Shown piece by piece: positions 24,506 through 33,618 of a stretch of DNA of 37,880 nucleotides. How positions within the stretch are numbered: the stretch's first letter is position 1; every line of letters starts with the position of its first letter. The DNA comes from an uncultured Bacteroidales bacterium (GTDB lineage: Bacteria; Bacteroidota; Bacteroidia; Bacteroidales; Bacteroidaceae): positions 1 to 37,880 of the forward strand of contig CAMYYY010000026.1 in the NCBI GenBank assembly GCA_947303715.1. Reading direction: 5' to 3'. Under the pieces are notes generated by a model that worked only from the letters and a program-made list of their open reading frames with translations, did no database searches and was not told the DNA's origin. Position numbers and translations under genes: made by a program.

Positions 24506-25339
24506 ATGACTCGCCAGCAATTATTTGAATCCATAAAGGAGAGGAAATCGTTCCTCTGCGTAGGGCTTGACTCCGACATTCGTAAGCTCCCCAAGCATCT
24601 TCTTGAGGACGAGGACGACCCCGTCTTCGCCTTCAACCGCGCCATCATCGATGCCACAGCCGACGTTTGCGTTGCCTATAAGCCCAACCTTGCCTTCTTC
24701 GAGTGCAATGGGCTGGCGGGCTGGCAGTCCTACGAGCGCACCATTCGTTATCTGCACAAGCACTACCCCTCCCACTTCATTATTGCTGACGCCAAGCGCG
24801 GCGACATTGGCAACACCTCGCAGATGTACGCTCGCAGTTTTTTCGAGGAGCAGGATGTCGATGCCGTCACCGTTGCCCCCTATATGGGTGAGGACAGCGT
24901 CAGCCCATTTTTCGGCTACAAAGGTAAGTGGGTCGTGATGCTTGCCCTGACCTCCAACAAGGGCTCATTGGACTTCCAGCTCTGCGAGGACAGCACTGGC
25001 GAGAGGCTCTTCGAGAAGGTGCTGCGCAAATCCCTGCAATGGGCGGATGAGGACAACATGATGTACGTCGTCGGAGCCACGCGCGGCAGCCTGTTCCAGG
25101 ATGTGCGCCGTATCGTTCCCCGACATTTCCTGCTTGTTCCTGGCGTGGGCGCACAAGGAGGCTCGCTCCAGGAAGTCTGCCGCTATGGCATGAACGACAC
25201 ATGCGGCCTGCTTGTCAATTCCAGTCGCGGCATCATCTTTGCTGACGCCACTGAACGCTTCGCCGACGCCAGCCGCGCGAAGGCCATCGAGTTGCAGCAG
25301 CAGATGGAGACTATTTTAAAGGAAAGTAGATTGCTATGA
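24506..25339 (+). CDS. pyrF: Orotidine 5'-phosphate decarboxylase
   Basis: Last step of UMP synthesis. 277 residues, the longer type-2 subfamily found in Bacteroidota and Actinobacteria. The catalytic Asp-x-Lys-x-x-Asp array is in [17 protein letters not shown] (about 92-108). [13 protein letters not shown] near the N-terminus and [11 protein letters not shown] near 211 complete the phosphate-binding loops. The stop overlaps the start of the HD-domain gene by 4 bp. Confidence 0.96.
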   Translation: MTRQQLFESIKERKSFLCVGLDSDIRKLPKHLLEDEDDPVFAFNRAIIDATADVCVAYKPNLAFFECNGLAGWQSYERTIRYLHKHYPSHFIIADAKRGDIGNTSQMYARSFFEEQDVDAVTVAPYMGEDSVSPFFGYKGKWVVMLALTSNKGSLDFQLCEDSTGERLFEKVLRKSLQWADEDNMMYVVGATRGSLFQDVRRIVPRHFLLVPGVGAQGGSLQEVCRYGMNDTCGLLVNSSRGIIFADATERFADASRAKAIELQQQMETILKESRLL

Positions 25340-26559
25340 CCAAAGTAAAAATCATCAACGACCCCGTCTTCGGCTTCATCAACATCCCCAAGGGGCTGCT
25401 CTACGACGTTCTCACCCACCCTGTCCTTCAGCGTCTCAGCCGCATCCGTCAGTTGGGACTCTCATCGTTTGTCTATCCAGGTGCGCAGCACACCCGCTTT
25501 CAGCACTCCGTGGGAGCCTACTACCTGATGTGCGAAGCCATTGCCAGTCTGCGCGCCAAGGGTGTGGCGATTACCGACGACGAGGCCGAGGCCGTCGAGT
25601 CCGCCATCCTGATGCACGACATTGGGCACGGCCCGTTCTCCCACGTCCTTGAGCACACCCTTGTCCACGGCATCAGCCACGAAGACATCTCCCTGCTGCT
25701 TATGGAAAGGATGAACCGCGACTTGTCAGGACGCCTCAGTCTGGCCATACGCATCTACCGCGACGAATACCACAAGCGCTTCCTCCACCAGCTTGTCAGC
25801 AGCCAGTTGGATATGGATCGTCTCGACTACCTACGTCGCGACAGCTTCTTTACGGGCGTCACCGAGGGGAATATCGGCTCCGCGCGCATCATCAAAATGC
25901 TTAATGTGCTCGATGACCACCTCGTGGTGGAGAAGAAGGGCATCTACTCCATCGAGAATTTCCTCACCGCCCGCCGACTGATGTACTGGCAAGTCTATCT
26001 CCACAAGACCTCCGTAGCCGCCGAGGAGATGCTGCGCGGCGTCCTCAGTCGCGCTTCGGAGCTGGCAGCTAAGGGCACTGAGCTTTTCTGCTCCCCCGCC
26101 TTGCGCTATTTCCTCTACAACCGCATCACGGGCGACACCTTCGCCGCGCATCCCGAATGCCTCGAAACCTTCATTCAGCTCGACGACAACGACATCTGGT
26201 GTGCGCTGAAGGTCTGGCAGGGTAATGCCGACGTCATCCTCTCCACACTCTCGCGCGGGCTTGTGGGCCGCCGACTTTTCAAAGTGGAGATTGACGCCGA
26301 GCCGTTTGACACCGCCTATACGGACAGCCTTACGGAGCGCATCGCCTCGCGGCTCGGCATCCCCGTGAGTGCCGCCGCCCACTATATGCTCACCCACGCC
26401 ACGTTGCAGAAGGACATGTACTCCGCCACCGACGACAAGATTGAGATTCTCTTCCCCGACGGCACCGTGCGCGACATCGCCGAGGCATCCGACATGCTCA
26501 ACGTCTCCCTCCTTGAAAAGAAGGTCCGCAAGTACATCCTCTGTTATTACAGGCTTTAG
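25336..26559 (+). CDS. HD-domain phosphohydrolase (dNTPase-like)
   Basis: 407 residues. The HD metal site is visible: His in [12 protein letters not shown] (about 55), HD in [13 protein letters not shown] (about 94-95) and Asp in [16 protein letters not shown] (about 157). This arrangement is that of SAMHD1-like or dGTPase-like proteins that hydrolyse dNTPs to nucleosides and triphosphate; the substrate of this subgroup is not certain. The C-terminal 150 residues are family-specific. It is translationally coupled to pyrF (ATGA overlap), consistent with a nucleotide-related role, and precedes the lpx genes. Confidence 0.88.
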   Translation: MTKVKIINDPVFGFINIPKGLLYDVLTHPVLQRLSRIRQLGLSSFVYPGAQHTRFQHSVGAYYLMCEAIASLRAKGVAITDDEAEAVESAILMHDIGHGPFSHVLEHTLVHGISHEDISLLLMERMNRDLSGRLSLAIRIYRDEYHKRFLHQLVSSQLDMDRLDYLRRDSFFTGVTEGNIGSARIIKMLNVLDDHLVVEKKGIYSIENFLTARRLMYWQVYLHKTSVAAEEMLRGVLSRASELAAKGTELFCSPALRYFLYNRITGDTFAAHPECLETFIQLDDNDIWCALKVWQGNADVILSTLSRGLVGRRLFKVEIDAEPFDTAYTDSLTERIASRLGIPVSAAAHYMLTHATLQKDMYSATDDKIEILFPDGTVRDIAEASDMLNVSLLEKKVRKYILCYYRL

Positions 26560-26705
26560 ACACGCCATTCCACTGGAATAAAAAATTAGCGTCAAACTTC
26601 CAGCGCGCGACGCAGTCTTTTATCAGATTGTTTGCAGCCTTTCACCAACAAGGGAATGCCCTTTGAGGCGAAATGCTAATAAATGTGACTTTTTGCCCCC
26701 TCGGC

Positions 26706-26736
26706 TTGGGCGGTTCGTTTTTTATTCGTACTTTTG
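26706..26736 (+). promoter_or_regulatory. Promoter for lpxD-lpxC-lpxA
   Basis: TTG (26706-26708), 20 bp, TACTTTTG (26729-26736). It leaves a leader of about 22 nt before lpxD. The rest of the 26560-26765 gap shows only a short ATTCCA/TGGAAT palindrome (26568-26580). Confidence 0.6.
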
Positions 26737-26765
26737 CCGCAAATAATAACACTGCGAAACAGAAC

Positions 26766-27752
26766 ATGGAATTTTCAGCGCAACAGATAGCAGCATTCGT
26801 CGGGGGTACCGTTGAGGGAGATGCAAACGCTGTGGTGCACACATTTGCCAAAATAGAAGAGGCAACGGAGGGCTCGCTGACCTTCCTTTCCAACCCCAAA
26901 TATACGCCATACATTTACACTACGAAGGCAACGATTGTGCTGGTGAACAACGACTTCGAATCCGAGCAACCTATCACAGCTACGCTCATCAGGACTGCCA
27001 ATGCTTACGAGAGCCTGGCGCGGCTGATGACGCTCTACAACGCCTCGCAGACACGCACGGCCGAGGTAAGCTCGCTGGCCTACGTCGATAAGACGGCCCG
27101 CATCGGTGAGGGCGTCAGCATTGCCCCGTTCGTCTATATAGGCAAGAACGTGGAGATTGGCGAGGGCACGGTGCTGAATCCGCATGTCGTCATCTACGAC
27201 GGCTGCAAGGTGGGTGCGCATTGTACGCTCCACGCGGGCTGCGTGATCGGCGCTGACGGGTTTGGCTTCGCTCCTGCTGCCGACGGCTACGACAAGATTC
27301 CTCAAATCGGCAACGTTGTCATCGAGGACAACGTGGAAATCGGCGCCAATACATGTATCGACCGTGCCACAATGGGCTCGACGATTATCCACAAGGGTGC
27401 CAAGCTGGATAACCTCATCCAAGTGGCGCACAACGTGATGGTGGGTAGCAACACCGTGATGGCTGCTCAGAGCGGCATTGCAGGCTCCACGAAGGTGGGC
27501 GAATGGTGTATGATAGGTGGCGGCGCTGGCATCACTGGCCACGTCACCATCGGCAATCGCGTGCAGGCAGGTGCCCACTCGGGCATCACGGGCAACGTAA
27601 AGGACGGTACCACCGTCAGCGGCTATCCCCACATGGAACAGCACAAGTTCCGCCGCAGCTACGCCGCATTGCGCAGCCTGCCCGAGATGATGACGGAACT
27701 GAATGCCTTGAGAAAGGAAGTCGAGGCACTGAAAAAAAAGATTGAAGACTGA
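26766..27752 (+). CDS. lpxD: UDP-3-O-(3-hydroxyacyl)glucosamine N-acyltransferase
   Basis: Third step of lipid A synthesis: adds the N-linked hydroxyacyl chain from acyl-ACP. 328 residues from MEFSAQQI. The N-terminal uridine-binding domain (about 1-100) contains [10 protein letters not shown]. Left-handed beta-helix hexapeptide repeats run from about 105 to 300, with the catalytic His in [14 protein letters not shown] short C-terminal helix ends in a Lys/Glu-rich coil. I chose the Met at 26766 because the earlier one at 26673 lies upstream of the promoter. Confidence 0.96.
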   Translation: MEFSAQQIAAFVGGTVEGDANAVVHTFAKIEEATEGSLTFLSNPKYTPYIYTTKATIVLVNNDFESEQPITATLIRTANAYESLARLMTLYNASQTRTAEVSSLAYVDKTARIGEGVSIAPFVYIGKNVEIGEGTVLNPHVVIYDGCKVGAHCTLHAGCVIGADGFGFAPAADGYDKIPQIGNVVIEDNVEIGANTCIDRATMGSTIIHKGAKLDNLIQVAHNVMVGSNTVMAAQSGIAGSTKVGEWCMIGGGAGITGHVTIGNRVQAGAHSGITGNVKDGTTVSGYPHMEQHKFRRSYAALRSLPEMMTELNALRKEVEALKKKIED

Positions 27753-27755
27753 AGA

Positions 27756-28682
27756 ATGAACCAGAAAACCCTGAAAGAATCGTTCTCCCTAACAGGCAAG
27801 GGACTGCACACGGGCTTGAAGCTGACTGTGGAGTTCTGCCCTGCCCCAGAGAACTTCGGATATCAGATACAGAGGACTGACATCGAGGGTTCAGCCCTTA
27901 TCCCCGCGCTGGCCGACCACGTGGCAGATACCAGCCGCAGTACCGTCCTCAGCAACGGACAAGAGCACGTGGGTACCATCGAACACGGCCTCTCGGCCCT
28001 CTACGCTCTGGGCATCGACAACTGCCTGATGAAGGTTAACGGCCCCGAGTTCCCCATCCTCGACGGTAGCGCTCGCTTCTACGTGGAGAACATCCGCCGC
28101 GTGGGTCTCGTCCGTCAGGAGGCGCGGAAGCAAGTGTTCGTTGTCGATGAGCCTATTGAGCTATTCGACGACAAGCGCGGCTCGCGACTGATACTTGAAC
28201 CCGCCGACGAGTTCAGCGTCAGCATCGTCATATCGTTTGAAAACAGCATCATCAGCGACCAACACGCCGAGCTGCACCACCTGAGCGAATATGCCGACGA
28301 GTATGCCTCGGCCCGCACGTTTGTCTTCGTGCGCGACCTGGAGCCGCTGCTCGGTGCAGGCCTTATCAAGGGTGGCGACCTCGACAACGCCATCGTCATC
28401 TACGAGCGCAAGCTCTCGCAGGAGAAGTACGACCAGCTGGCTGACATCATGAAAGTGCCCCGTATGGACGCCAACGTGATGGGCTACATCATGCATCGTC
28501 CGCTGGTGTGGGACAACGAGCCTGCACGCCATAAGCTGCTCGACATCATCGGCGACATCTCCTTGGTGGGCTTTCCTATCCAGGGCCGCATCACTGCCAT
28601 CAAGCCTGGGCACTCCGTCAACACCGCCTTCGCCCGCCTGGTGCGCAAGCATATTCACGCCACAACCCCCATTGTCGTCTAA
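27756..28682 (+). CDS. lpxC: UDP-3-O-acyl-N-acetylglucosamine deacetylase, stand-alone
   Basis: Committed, zinc-dependent step of lipid A synthesis. All active-site residues are visible: His77 in TIEHGLSAL, His259 and Asp263 in HKLLDIIGD, and the general-acid His286 in KPGHSVNTAF. The protein ends at residue 308, just after the LpxC domain. In Bacteroidota LpxC is usually fused to a C-terminal FabZ dehydratase (about 460 residues in total); here that half is absent and 37 bp of AT-rich heptamer-like spacer leads straight to lpxA. It begins 3 bp after lpxD. Confidence 0.95.
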   Translation: MNQKTLKESFSLTGKGLHTGLKLTVEFCPAPENFGYQIQRTDIEGSALIPALADHVADTSRSTVLSNGQEHVGTIEHGLSALYALGIDNCLMKVNGPEFPILDGSARFYVENIRRVGLVRQEARKQVFVVDEPIELFDDKRGSRLILEPADEFSVSIVISFENSIISDQHAELHHLSEYADEYASARTFVFVRDLEPLLGAGLIKGGDLDNAIVIYERKLSQEKYDQLADIMKVPRMDANVMGYIMHRPLVWDNEPARHKLLDIIGDISLVGFPIQGRITAIKPGHSVNTAFARLVRKHIHATTPIVV

Positions 28683-28683
28683 C

Positions 28684-28719
28684 TCCTCATTCCTATTTCC
28701 TAATTTTATAATTTTCTAT
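28684..28719. repeat. AT-rich heptamer spacer between lpxC and lpxA
   Basis: Degenerate units ATTCCTA, TTTCCTA and ATTTTAT occupy the position where the FabZ coding region is found in relatives. Confidence 0.55.
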
Positions 28720-29499
28720 ATGATTAGTCCCTTAGCCCATATACATCCCGAAGCCGTCATTGGCGACAACTGCGAAATCGGTCCCTTCGTCTATATTGAC
28801 AAGGGCGTCGTCATCGGCTCGGACAACGTCATTATGCCCCACGCCACACTGCTCGACGGCACACGTATGGGCAACGGCAATCAGGTGTTCCCAGGTGCTG
28901 TAATCGGTGCCATCCCCCAGGACCTGAAGTTCAAGGGCGAGGAGACCACCGCCGAGATTGGCGATAACAACCGCATCCGCGAGAACGTCACCATCAACCG
29001 CGGCACCGCCTCGAAGGGCAAGACGGTCGTTGGCAGCAACAACCTGCTGATGGAGGGAATGCACGTGGCTCACGACTGCGTGGTCGGCAACGGCTGTATC
29101 ATCGGCAACCAGACCAAGCTAGGCGGAGAGGTGGTCATTGACGACTTCGCCACCATCAGCGCCGTAGTGCTGGTCCATCAGTTCTGCCACGTGGGCAGCT
29201 ATGTGATGGTGCAGGGCGGCTGCCGCAGTCCCAAGGACATCCCTCCCTACATCATTGCCGCACGCGAACCCATCGCCTACTGCGGCATCAACCTCATCGG
29301 CTTGCGCCGCAGGGGATTCTCCGCCGAGCAAATCGAGAAAATCCACACCGCCTACCGCTACATCTACCAGAGCGGAATGAACGTCACCCAAGCACTGAAG
29401 CACATCCAGGCGGAGATGGAAATCACGCCCGAAGTCGAACGCATCATCGACTTCATCAACCACGCCGACCGCGGCATCATCAAATCTGACGATATCTAA
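28720..29499 (+). CDS. lpxA: UDP-N-acetylglucosamine O-acyltransferase
   Basis: First step of lipid A synthesis. 259 residues of left-handed beta-helix followed by a helical C-terminal domain. The catalytic His lies in LLMEGMHVAHDCVVGNG (about 118-126), NRIRENVTINRGT and the VLVHQFCHVGSYVMVQGG segment fit LpxA, and IGLRRRGFSAEQI opens the helical part. The start at 28720 (MISPLAHIHPEA) matches the family; the open frame extending back to 28672 overlaps lpxC and is repeat-like. Confidence 0.96.
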   Translation: MISPLAHIHPEAVIGDNCEIGPFVYIDKGVVIGSDNVIMPHATLLDGTRMGNGNQVFPGAVIGAIPQDLKFKGEETTAEIGDNNRIRENVTINRGTASKGKTVVGSNNLLMEGMHVAHDCVVGNGCIIGNQTKLGGEVVIDDFATISAVVLVHQFCHVGSYVMVQGGCRSPKDIPPYIIAAREPIAYCGINLIGLRRRGFSAEQIEKIHTAYRYIYQSGMNVTQALKHIQAEMEITPEVERIIDFINHADRGIIKSDDI

Positions 29500-29519
29500 T
29501 TCCTTAAAATACAACAACG

Positions 29520-30083
29520 ATGGTTTACAGATTTACGCTCATCTCCGACGAAGTTGACCATTTCCTTCGCGAGATACAGATTGACCCCGAAGCCACATTC
29601 CTTGACTTCCACAAAGCCATACTGAGCGCCGTCGGCTATCCCGACGACCAGATGACGTCCTTCTTCATTTGCAGCGACAACTGGGAGAAAGAGACCGAAA
29701 TCACCCTTGAAGATATGGGCGTCGGCTCCGACGAAGACAGCTGGGTGATGCAGGACACGGTCATCAGCGAACTTGTCGAGGACGAGAAGCAACGGCTCAT
29801 CTACGTCTTCGACCCTCTGGCAGAGCGGGTGTTCTTCATTGAGCTCAGCGAAATCATCACGGGCAAGAACCTGAAAGCCCCCGTCTGCACCAAGAAACAA
29901 GGCGATGCCCCTGCCCAGACACTGGATTTCGACCAGTTGATGAACATAGGCACCTCGGGCTCCACCTCCCTTGACCTTGACGACGACTTCGGCGACGACA
30001 GCGGATTTGACCTGGATGAACTCGACCCCGAAGGAATGGACTTCATCGACGACAGCTTCAACGCCAGCGAAGACATCCTCTGA
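29520..30083 (+). CDS. pRiA4b ORF-3-like protein with acidic tail
   Basis: 187 residues. The first about 115 residues resemble the plasmid pRiA4b ORF-3-like fold: [34 protein letters not shown] and the later [17 protein letters not shown]. Databases often label such proteins IS1096 passenger TnpR-like, but there is no transposon here. The C-terminal about 50 residues are strongly acidic (runs of Asp and Glu with Gly and Ser), typical of a flexible DNA-mimic-like or protein-binding tail. It lies between lpxA and miaA and shares one base with the miaA start codon, so it is translationally coupled to miaA. Function unknown. Confidence 0.75.
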   Translation: MVYRFTLISDEVDHFLREIQIDPEATFLDFHKAILSAVGYPDDQMTSFFICSDNWEKETEITLEDMGVGSDEDSWVMQDTVISELVEDEKQRLIYVFDPLAERVFFIELSEIITGKNLKAPVCTKKQGDAPAQTLDFDQLMNIGTSGSTSLDLDDDFGDDSGFDLDELDPEGMDFIDDSFNASEDIL

Positions 30084-31054
30084 TGGGACGTCTGGTGGTA
30101 CTGCTCGGCCCTACGGGTGTCGGCAAGACAGAACTCAGCTATGCGATTGCAGAACACCTGCAATCGCCTGTCATTTCAGCCGATAGCCGACAGCTCTACC
30201 GCGATATGCGCATCGGGACAGCCGCTCCCACGGACGAGCAGCTTCGTCGGTGCAAGCACTACTTCATCGGCACGCTGGGCATTGACGATTACTACAGCGC
30301 AGCGATGTACGAAGCCGATATGCTCAGCCTCACAGCCAGCCTCTTCCCCACCCATCCCGACCTGCTGCTTACGGGCGGCAGTATGATGTACATCGACGCT
30401 GTGTGCAACGGCATTGACGATATCCCCACCGTGGACACCGAGACACGCGCCACGCTGCTTGAACGCTACCACAACGAAGGCCTCGAGCCGCTTGTGCAGG
30501 AGCTGCGTTTGCTTGACCCCGACTACTACGCCATCGTGGACCAGAAGAACCCCAAGCGTGTCCTCCACGCCCTGGAAATCTGCTATATGACGGGCCGCAC
30601 CTACACTTCGTTCCGCACAGGTAACGGACGCACCCTTGCATCTTTGCAACCTTTGCACCCGCGTCCCTTCTCCATCGTGAAGATTGGCCTCACCCGTCCC
30701 CGTGAAGAGCTCTACGCCCGCATCAATGCCCGCGTGGACCAAATGATGGCCGACGGACTGCTGGACGAAGCACGAAGGCTCTTTTCAGAAGTCAACAAGT
30801 CAACGAGTCAGCAAGTCAACAAACAGGGAGTCCCCAATGCCCTGAACACCGTGGGGTATAAGGAGTTGTTCGCCTACTTCAAGGGCGAATTGACGCTGGA
30901 CTTCGCCGTGGAGAAAATCAAGCAGAACACCCGCATCTACTCCCGCAAGCAAATGACGTGGTTCCGCCGCGACCCGTCCATCCACTGGTTCCACCCCGAT
31001 GCCAAGGACGACATCCTCGCCTTCCTCGATGAGGGACAACCCAAGAAATCATAG
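30083..31054 (+). CDS. miaA: tRNA dimethylallyltransferase
   Basis: Adds dimethylallyl to N6 of A37 in tRNAs reading UNN codons. 323 residues. The P-loop [11 protein letters not shown] (about 9-19), [17 protein letters not shown] (about 32-48) and the [15 protein letters not shown] segment are diagnostic, and [15 protein letters not shown] lies near 253. Two segments look inserted relative to the family. Residues about 235-250 ([15 protein letters not shown]) are encoded by four tandem 8-bp units (30789-30820), and a Leu/Pro-rich stretch near 185-195 precedes [15 protein letters not shown]. Neither breaks the frame. Confidence 0.94.
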   Translation: MGRLVVLLGPTGVGKTELSYAIAEHLQSPVISADSRQLYRDMRIGTAAPTDEQLRRCKHYFIGTLGIDDYYSAAMYEADMLSLTASLFPTHPDLLLTGGSMMYIDAVCNGIDDIPTVDTETRATLLERYHNEGLEPLVQELRLLDPDYYAIVDQKNPKRVLHALEICYMTGRTYTSFRTGNGRTLASLQPLHPRPFSIVKIGLTRPREELYARINARVDQMMADGLLDEARRLFSEVNKSTSQQVNKQGVPNALNTVGYKELFAYFKGELTLDFAVEKIKQNTRIYSRKQMTWFRRDPSIHWFHPDAKDDILAFLDEGQPKKS

Positions 31055-31105
31055 GAATCCATAGGAAGCCCTATAATACCATAGAAACCCCTAAAAACGT
31101 CTTTC

Positions 31106-32419
31106 ATGAAAAAGCTCCTTCTCCTCACTCTTTCCCTGCTGCTTCTGCTGCCGCTGACGGCGGACGCAAAGAAGAAAAAAGTCCTCCCCAAAACCGACCG
31201 CGAGGTCTGGGTGGAACAGCTCTACCAGATGGCAGCCCCTGTACTCAGCGCAATGGCTGAGGGACGTCTCCAACAGGAAATGTCGCTCGAAAAGGGCACC
31301 CTCGAACTCAGTCCCACGTGGGACGGACGTGACAAGCGCGTCAGCTATATGGAAGCATTCGGGCGCCTGATGGCTGGCCTGACCCCTTGGCTCAGTCTCC
31401 CTGACGACGACACCGACGAGGGACAGAAACGCCGCCAGCTGCGCGAGTGGGCACTGAAGAGTTACGCCAACGCCGTTGACCCCGACAGTCCCGACTACCT
31501 CGGCTGGCAGTCAGGCGGACAGACGCTAGTCGATGCCGCCTACCTCGTGCAGAGCCTCTTCCGCGGCTACGATGCCCTCTGGCTGCCTCTGGACGAAGTC
31601 ACCAAGCAGCGTTACATCCACGAACTGCAGGGACTTCACCGCTACGACCCGCCCTACACCAACTGGCTGCTCTTCGTGGCAATGGAGGAGTGCTTCCTGA
31701 TGTACGTCGGTGCCGACTACGACCAGTACCGCATTCACCTCGCCCTCAACAAAGTGGAGGAATGGTACGTGGGCGACGGCTGGTACAGTGACGGCCCAGC
31801 CTTTGCCTTCGACTATTACAACAGCTACGTCATCCAGCCGATGTACGTCGATTGTCTGGAGATGATACGAGCCCGCAACCCGCGCGACAACTGGCTCACA
31901 AAGGCCACGGGCGAGCTGGGCGGCATCCAGAACCGCTACCGTCAGGCGGTACGCCGAATGCAGAAGTACGGCGTCATCCTCGAGCGGCTCATCAGCCCCG
32001 AGGGCACCTACCCCGTCGTCGGTCGCAGCATCCCCTATCGAATGGCAGTCTTTCAGCCACTGGCCCAGCTGGCCTGGCGCGAACAGCTTCCTGAAGAGCT
32101 GACGAACGGACAGGTCCGTGCGGGTATGACCGCTATCATGAAACAGATGTTCTGCCGCGAGGGTCGCAGCAACTTCAACGCGGGCGGCTACCTCACCATC
32201 GGCTTTGTCGGCAACCACCCCAACGTTGCCGACTGGTACACCAACAACGGCTCGCTCTACATTACCTCGCTCGCCTTCCTCCCCCTTGGCCTCCCTGCCG
32301 ACCATCCCTTCTGGACAGACCCCGCCGAGAAATGGACCTCCAAGAAAGCCTGGGAGGGCGATGACTTCCCCAAGGACCACAAGTGGAACATTAATCCACA
32401 GAAGCTGTATTGGGAGTGA
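31106..32419 (+). CDS. DUF2264 secreted protein, probably carbohydrate-related
   Basis: 437 residues with a signal peptide (Leu-rich residues 4-17, cleavage after TADA). The mature protein matches the DUF2264 family, an all-alpha (alpha/alpha)-barrel-like fold seen near polysaccharide-degradation genes: YMEAFGRLMAGLTPWL near 75-90, YGW-like LGWQSGGQTLVDAAYL near 130-146, TNWLLFVAMEECFL near 185, WYVGDGWYSDGPAFAFDYYNSYVIQPMY near 210-237 and SPEGTYPVVGRSIPYR near 297. No catalytic residues are established. It lies ahead of GH16 and a CE1-type esterase on the same strand, suggesting a shared glycan substrate. Confidence 0.85.
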   Translation: MKKLLLLTLSLLLLLPLTADAKKKKVLPKTDREVWVEQLYQMAAPVLSAMAEGRLQQEMSLEKGTLELSPTWDGRDKRVSYMEAFGRLMAGLTPWLSLPDDDTDEGQKRRQLREWALKSYANAVDPDSPDYLGWQSGGQTLVDAAYLVQSLFRGYDALWLPLDEVTKQRYIHELQGLHRYDPPYTNWLLFVAMEECFLMYVGADYDQYRIHLALNKVEEWYVGDGWYSDGPAFAFDYYNSYVIQPMYVDCLEMIRARNPRDNWLTKATGELGGIQNRYRQAVRRMQKYGVILERLISPEGTYPVVGRSIPYRMAVFQPLAQLAWREQLPEELTNGQVRAGMTAIMKQMFCREGRSNFNAGGYLTIGFVGNHPNVADWYTNNGSLYITSLAFLPLGLPADHPFWTDPAEKWTSKKAWEGDDFPKDHKWNINPQKLYWE

Positions 32420-32423
32420 TGAA

Positions 32424-32457
32424 AATTTAAAAATTAAGAATTAGGAATTAGGAAAAT
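32424..32457. repeat. AATTAGG-type heptamers before GH16
   Basis: AATTAAG, AATTAGG and AATTAGG in the 38-bp spacer between the DUF2264 and GH16 genes. Confidence 0.7.
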
Positions 32458-33399
32458 ATGAAAAGCAAGGCATTTTATTATTCATTTCTCATTGTTTCAT
32501 TGATACTCCTCTCCTGTCAGACAAAGCCGAAGTACGAGCTGGTGTGGGCAGAGGAGTTTGAGACGGAGGGTCGGCTTGACGAGGCCGACTGGAACTACGA
32601 ACACGGCTTTGTCCGCAACCACGAGCACCAGTGGTACCAACAGGATAACGCCCGCATTGCCGACGGCTGCCTCGTCATCGAAGCCCGTCACGATAGTATC
32701 CCCAATCCTGGCTACAGGCCCAGACCCGACTCTGACCCCTCCCGTGATGGAAGGGAGCGGAGAAGAGGGCGCGACGACTGGCGCTCAAGCCGTCCCTACG
32801 CCGAGTATTCGTCAGCCTCGGTCAACACCCGCGGCAAGCACGAATGGCTCTACGGTCGGTTCGAGGTCCGCGCGAAGATTCCCACTGCCTCGGGCTCGTG
32901 GCCTGCCATCTGGACACTAGGCGTCAGCAAGCCCTGGCCGATGAACGGCGAGATTGACATTATGGAGTACTACCGCATCCGCGGCGTGCCCCACGTCCTC
33001 GCCAACGCCTGCTGGGCCAGCGAACCCAACCGCGGCCTCTGGAGCACGGGAGCCGTACCCTTCACCCACTTCACCGACCGCGACCCTGAGTGGGCTGACA
33101 AGTTCCACACGTGGCGAATGGACTGGGACGAGGACTACCTACGCCTCTACCTCGACGACGAGCTGCTGAACGAAGTGCCCATCTCCGAGAAGGCGTGCAG
33201 CGAACCGTCGCCTACGGGCTTCAAGCGCCTCGGCAAGGCAGGCGAATACAGCGAAGCGCTCTATGCGGCCTTCCACCAGCCCCACTACCTGCTGCTCAAC
33301 CTTGCCATCGGTGGCGACAATGGCGGCGAGCCCGACCCCGCCGACTACCCCCTCCGCTACGAGATTGACTACGTCCGCATCTATCAGATTGGAAATTGA
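32458..33399 (+). CDS. Glycoside hydrolase family 16 lipoprotein (beta-glucanase-like)
   Basis: 313 residues. A signal peptide ends in the lipobox LLSC, so the enzyme is probably anchored in the outer or inner membrane. GH16 jelly-roll features follow: LVWAEEFET, WYQQDNARIADGCLVIEARHD, SASVNTRGKHEWLYGRFEVRAKIPTA-like strands, and the catalytic GEIDIMEYY, where the two Glu flanking Asp are nucleophile and acid/base. WRMDWDEDYLRLYLDD and LNLAIGGDNGGEPDP complete the family pattern, which points to beta-1,3 or mixed-linkage glucans. An Arg-rich insertion (about residues 87-107, 32716-32778) sits before the SASVN strand. It is followed by a heptamer-filled spacer. Confidence 0.9.
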   Translation: MKSKAFYYSFLIVSLILLSCQTKPKYELVWAEEFETEGRLDEADWNYEHGFVRNHEHQWYQQDNARIADGCLVIEARHDSIPNPGYRPRPDSDPSRDGRERRRGRDDWRSSRPYAEYSSASVNTRGKHEWLYGRFEVRAKIPTASGSWPAIWTLGVSKPWPMNGEIDIMEYYRIRGVPHVLANACWASEPNRGLWSTGAVPFTHFTDRDPEWADKFHTWRMDWDEDYLRLYLDDELLNEVPISEKACSEPSPTGFKRLGKAGEYSEALYAAFHQPHYLLLNLAIGGDNGGEPDPADYPLRYEIDYVRIYQIGN

Positions 33400-33500
33400 G
33401 GATTGAAGATTGAAGATTGAAAATTGTTTAACGGAGAACGTTTAACGTTTAACGAAAGCCAAAGGACGTGTTCGTTAAACATTAAACCTTAAACATTAAA
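33399..33500. repeat. Heptamer tracts and imperfect 16-bp inverted repeat after GH16
   Basis: ATTGAGG/ATTGAAG units (33396-33425) are followed by GTTTAAC heptamers at 33440-33455. Their near-complement lies at 33472-33487 (15 of 16 match) around a 16-bp core, and ATTAAAC/CTTAAAC heptamers extend to about 33500. Beyond it the 219-bp gap holds only the esterase promoter. Confidence 0.8.
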
Positions 33501-33542
33501 CGAGAATTTAAAAACTGAACATTGAAAAAACCGTCCGCGGGC

Positions 33543-33573
33543 TTGGAAGTTTCACGTAGATAGCTTACCTTCG
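33543..33573 (+). promoter_or_regulatory. Promoter for the CE1-type esterase gene
   Basis: TTG (33543-33545), 20 bp, TACCTTCG (33566-33573), one base off consensus, 45 bp before the start codon. Confidence 0.5.
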
Positions 33574-33618
33574 CAGTCGGAAAATCGGATATTATTTAAC
33601 TTTAAACGAGATACTACA

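Noticed and set aside
29520..30083. IS1096-type transposon passenger
   Set aside because: Despite the family nickname there is no transposase or terminal repeat; the gene is embedded in a core operon.
31526..32380. 284-codon minus-strand open frame opposite the DUF2264 gene
   Set aside because: Antisense shadow with no family similarity. The same applies to 9364-10209, 18019-18897, 25831-26595, 26775-27644 and 33592-34416.
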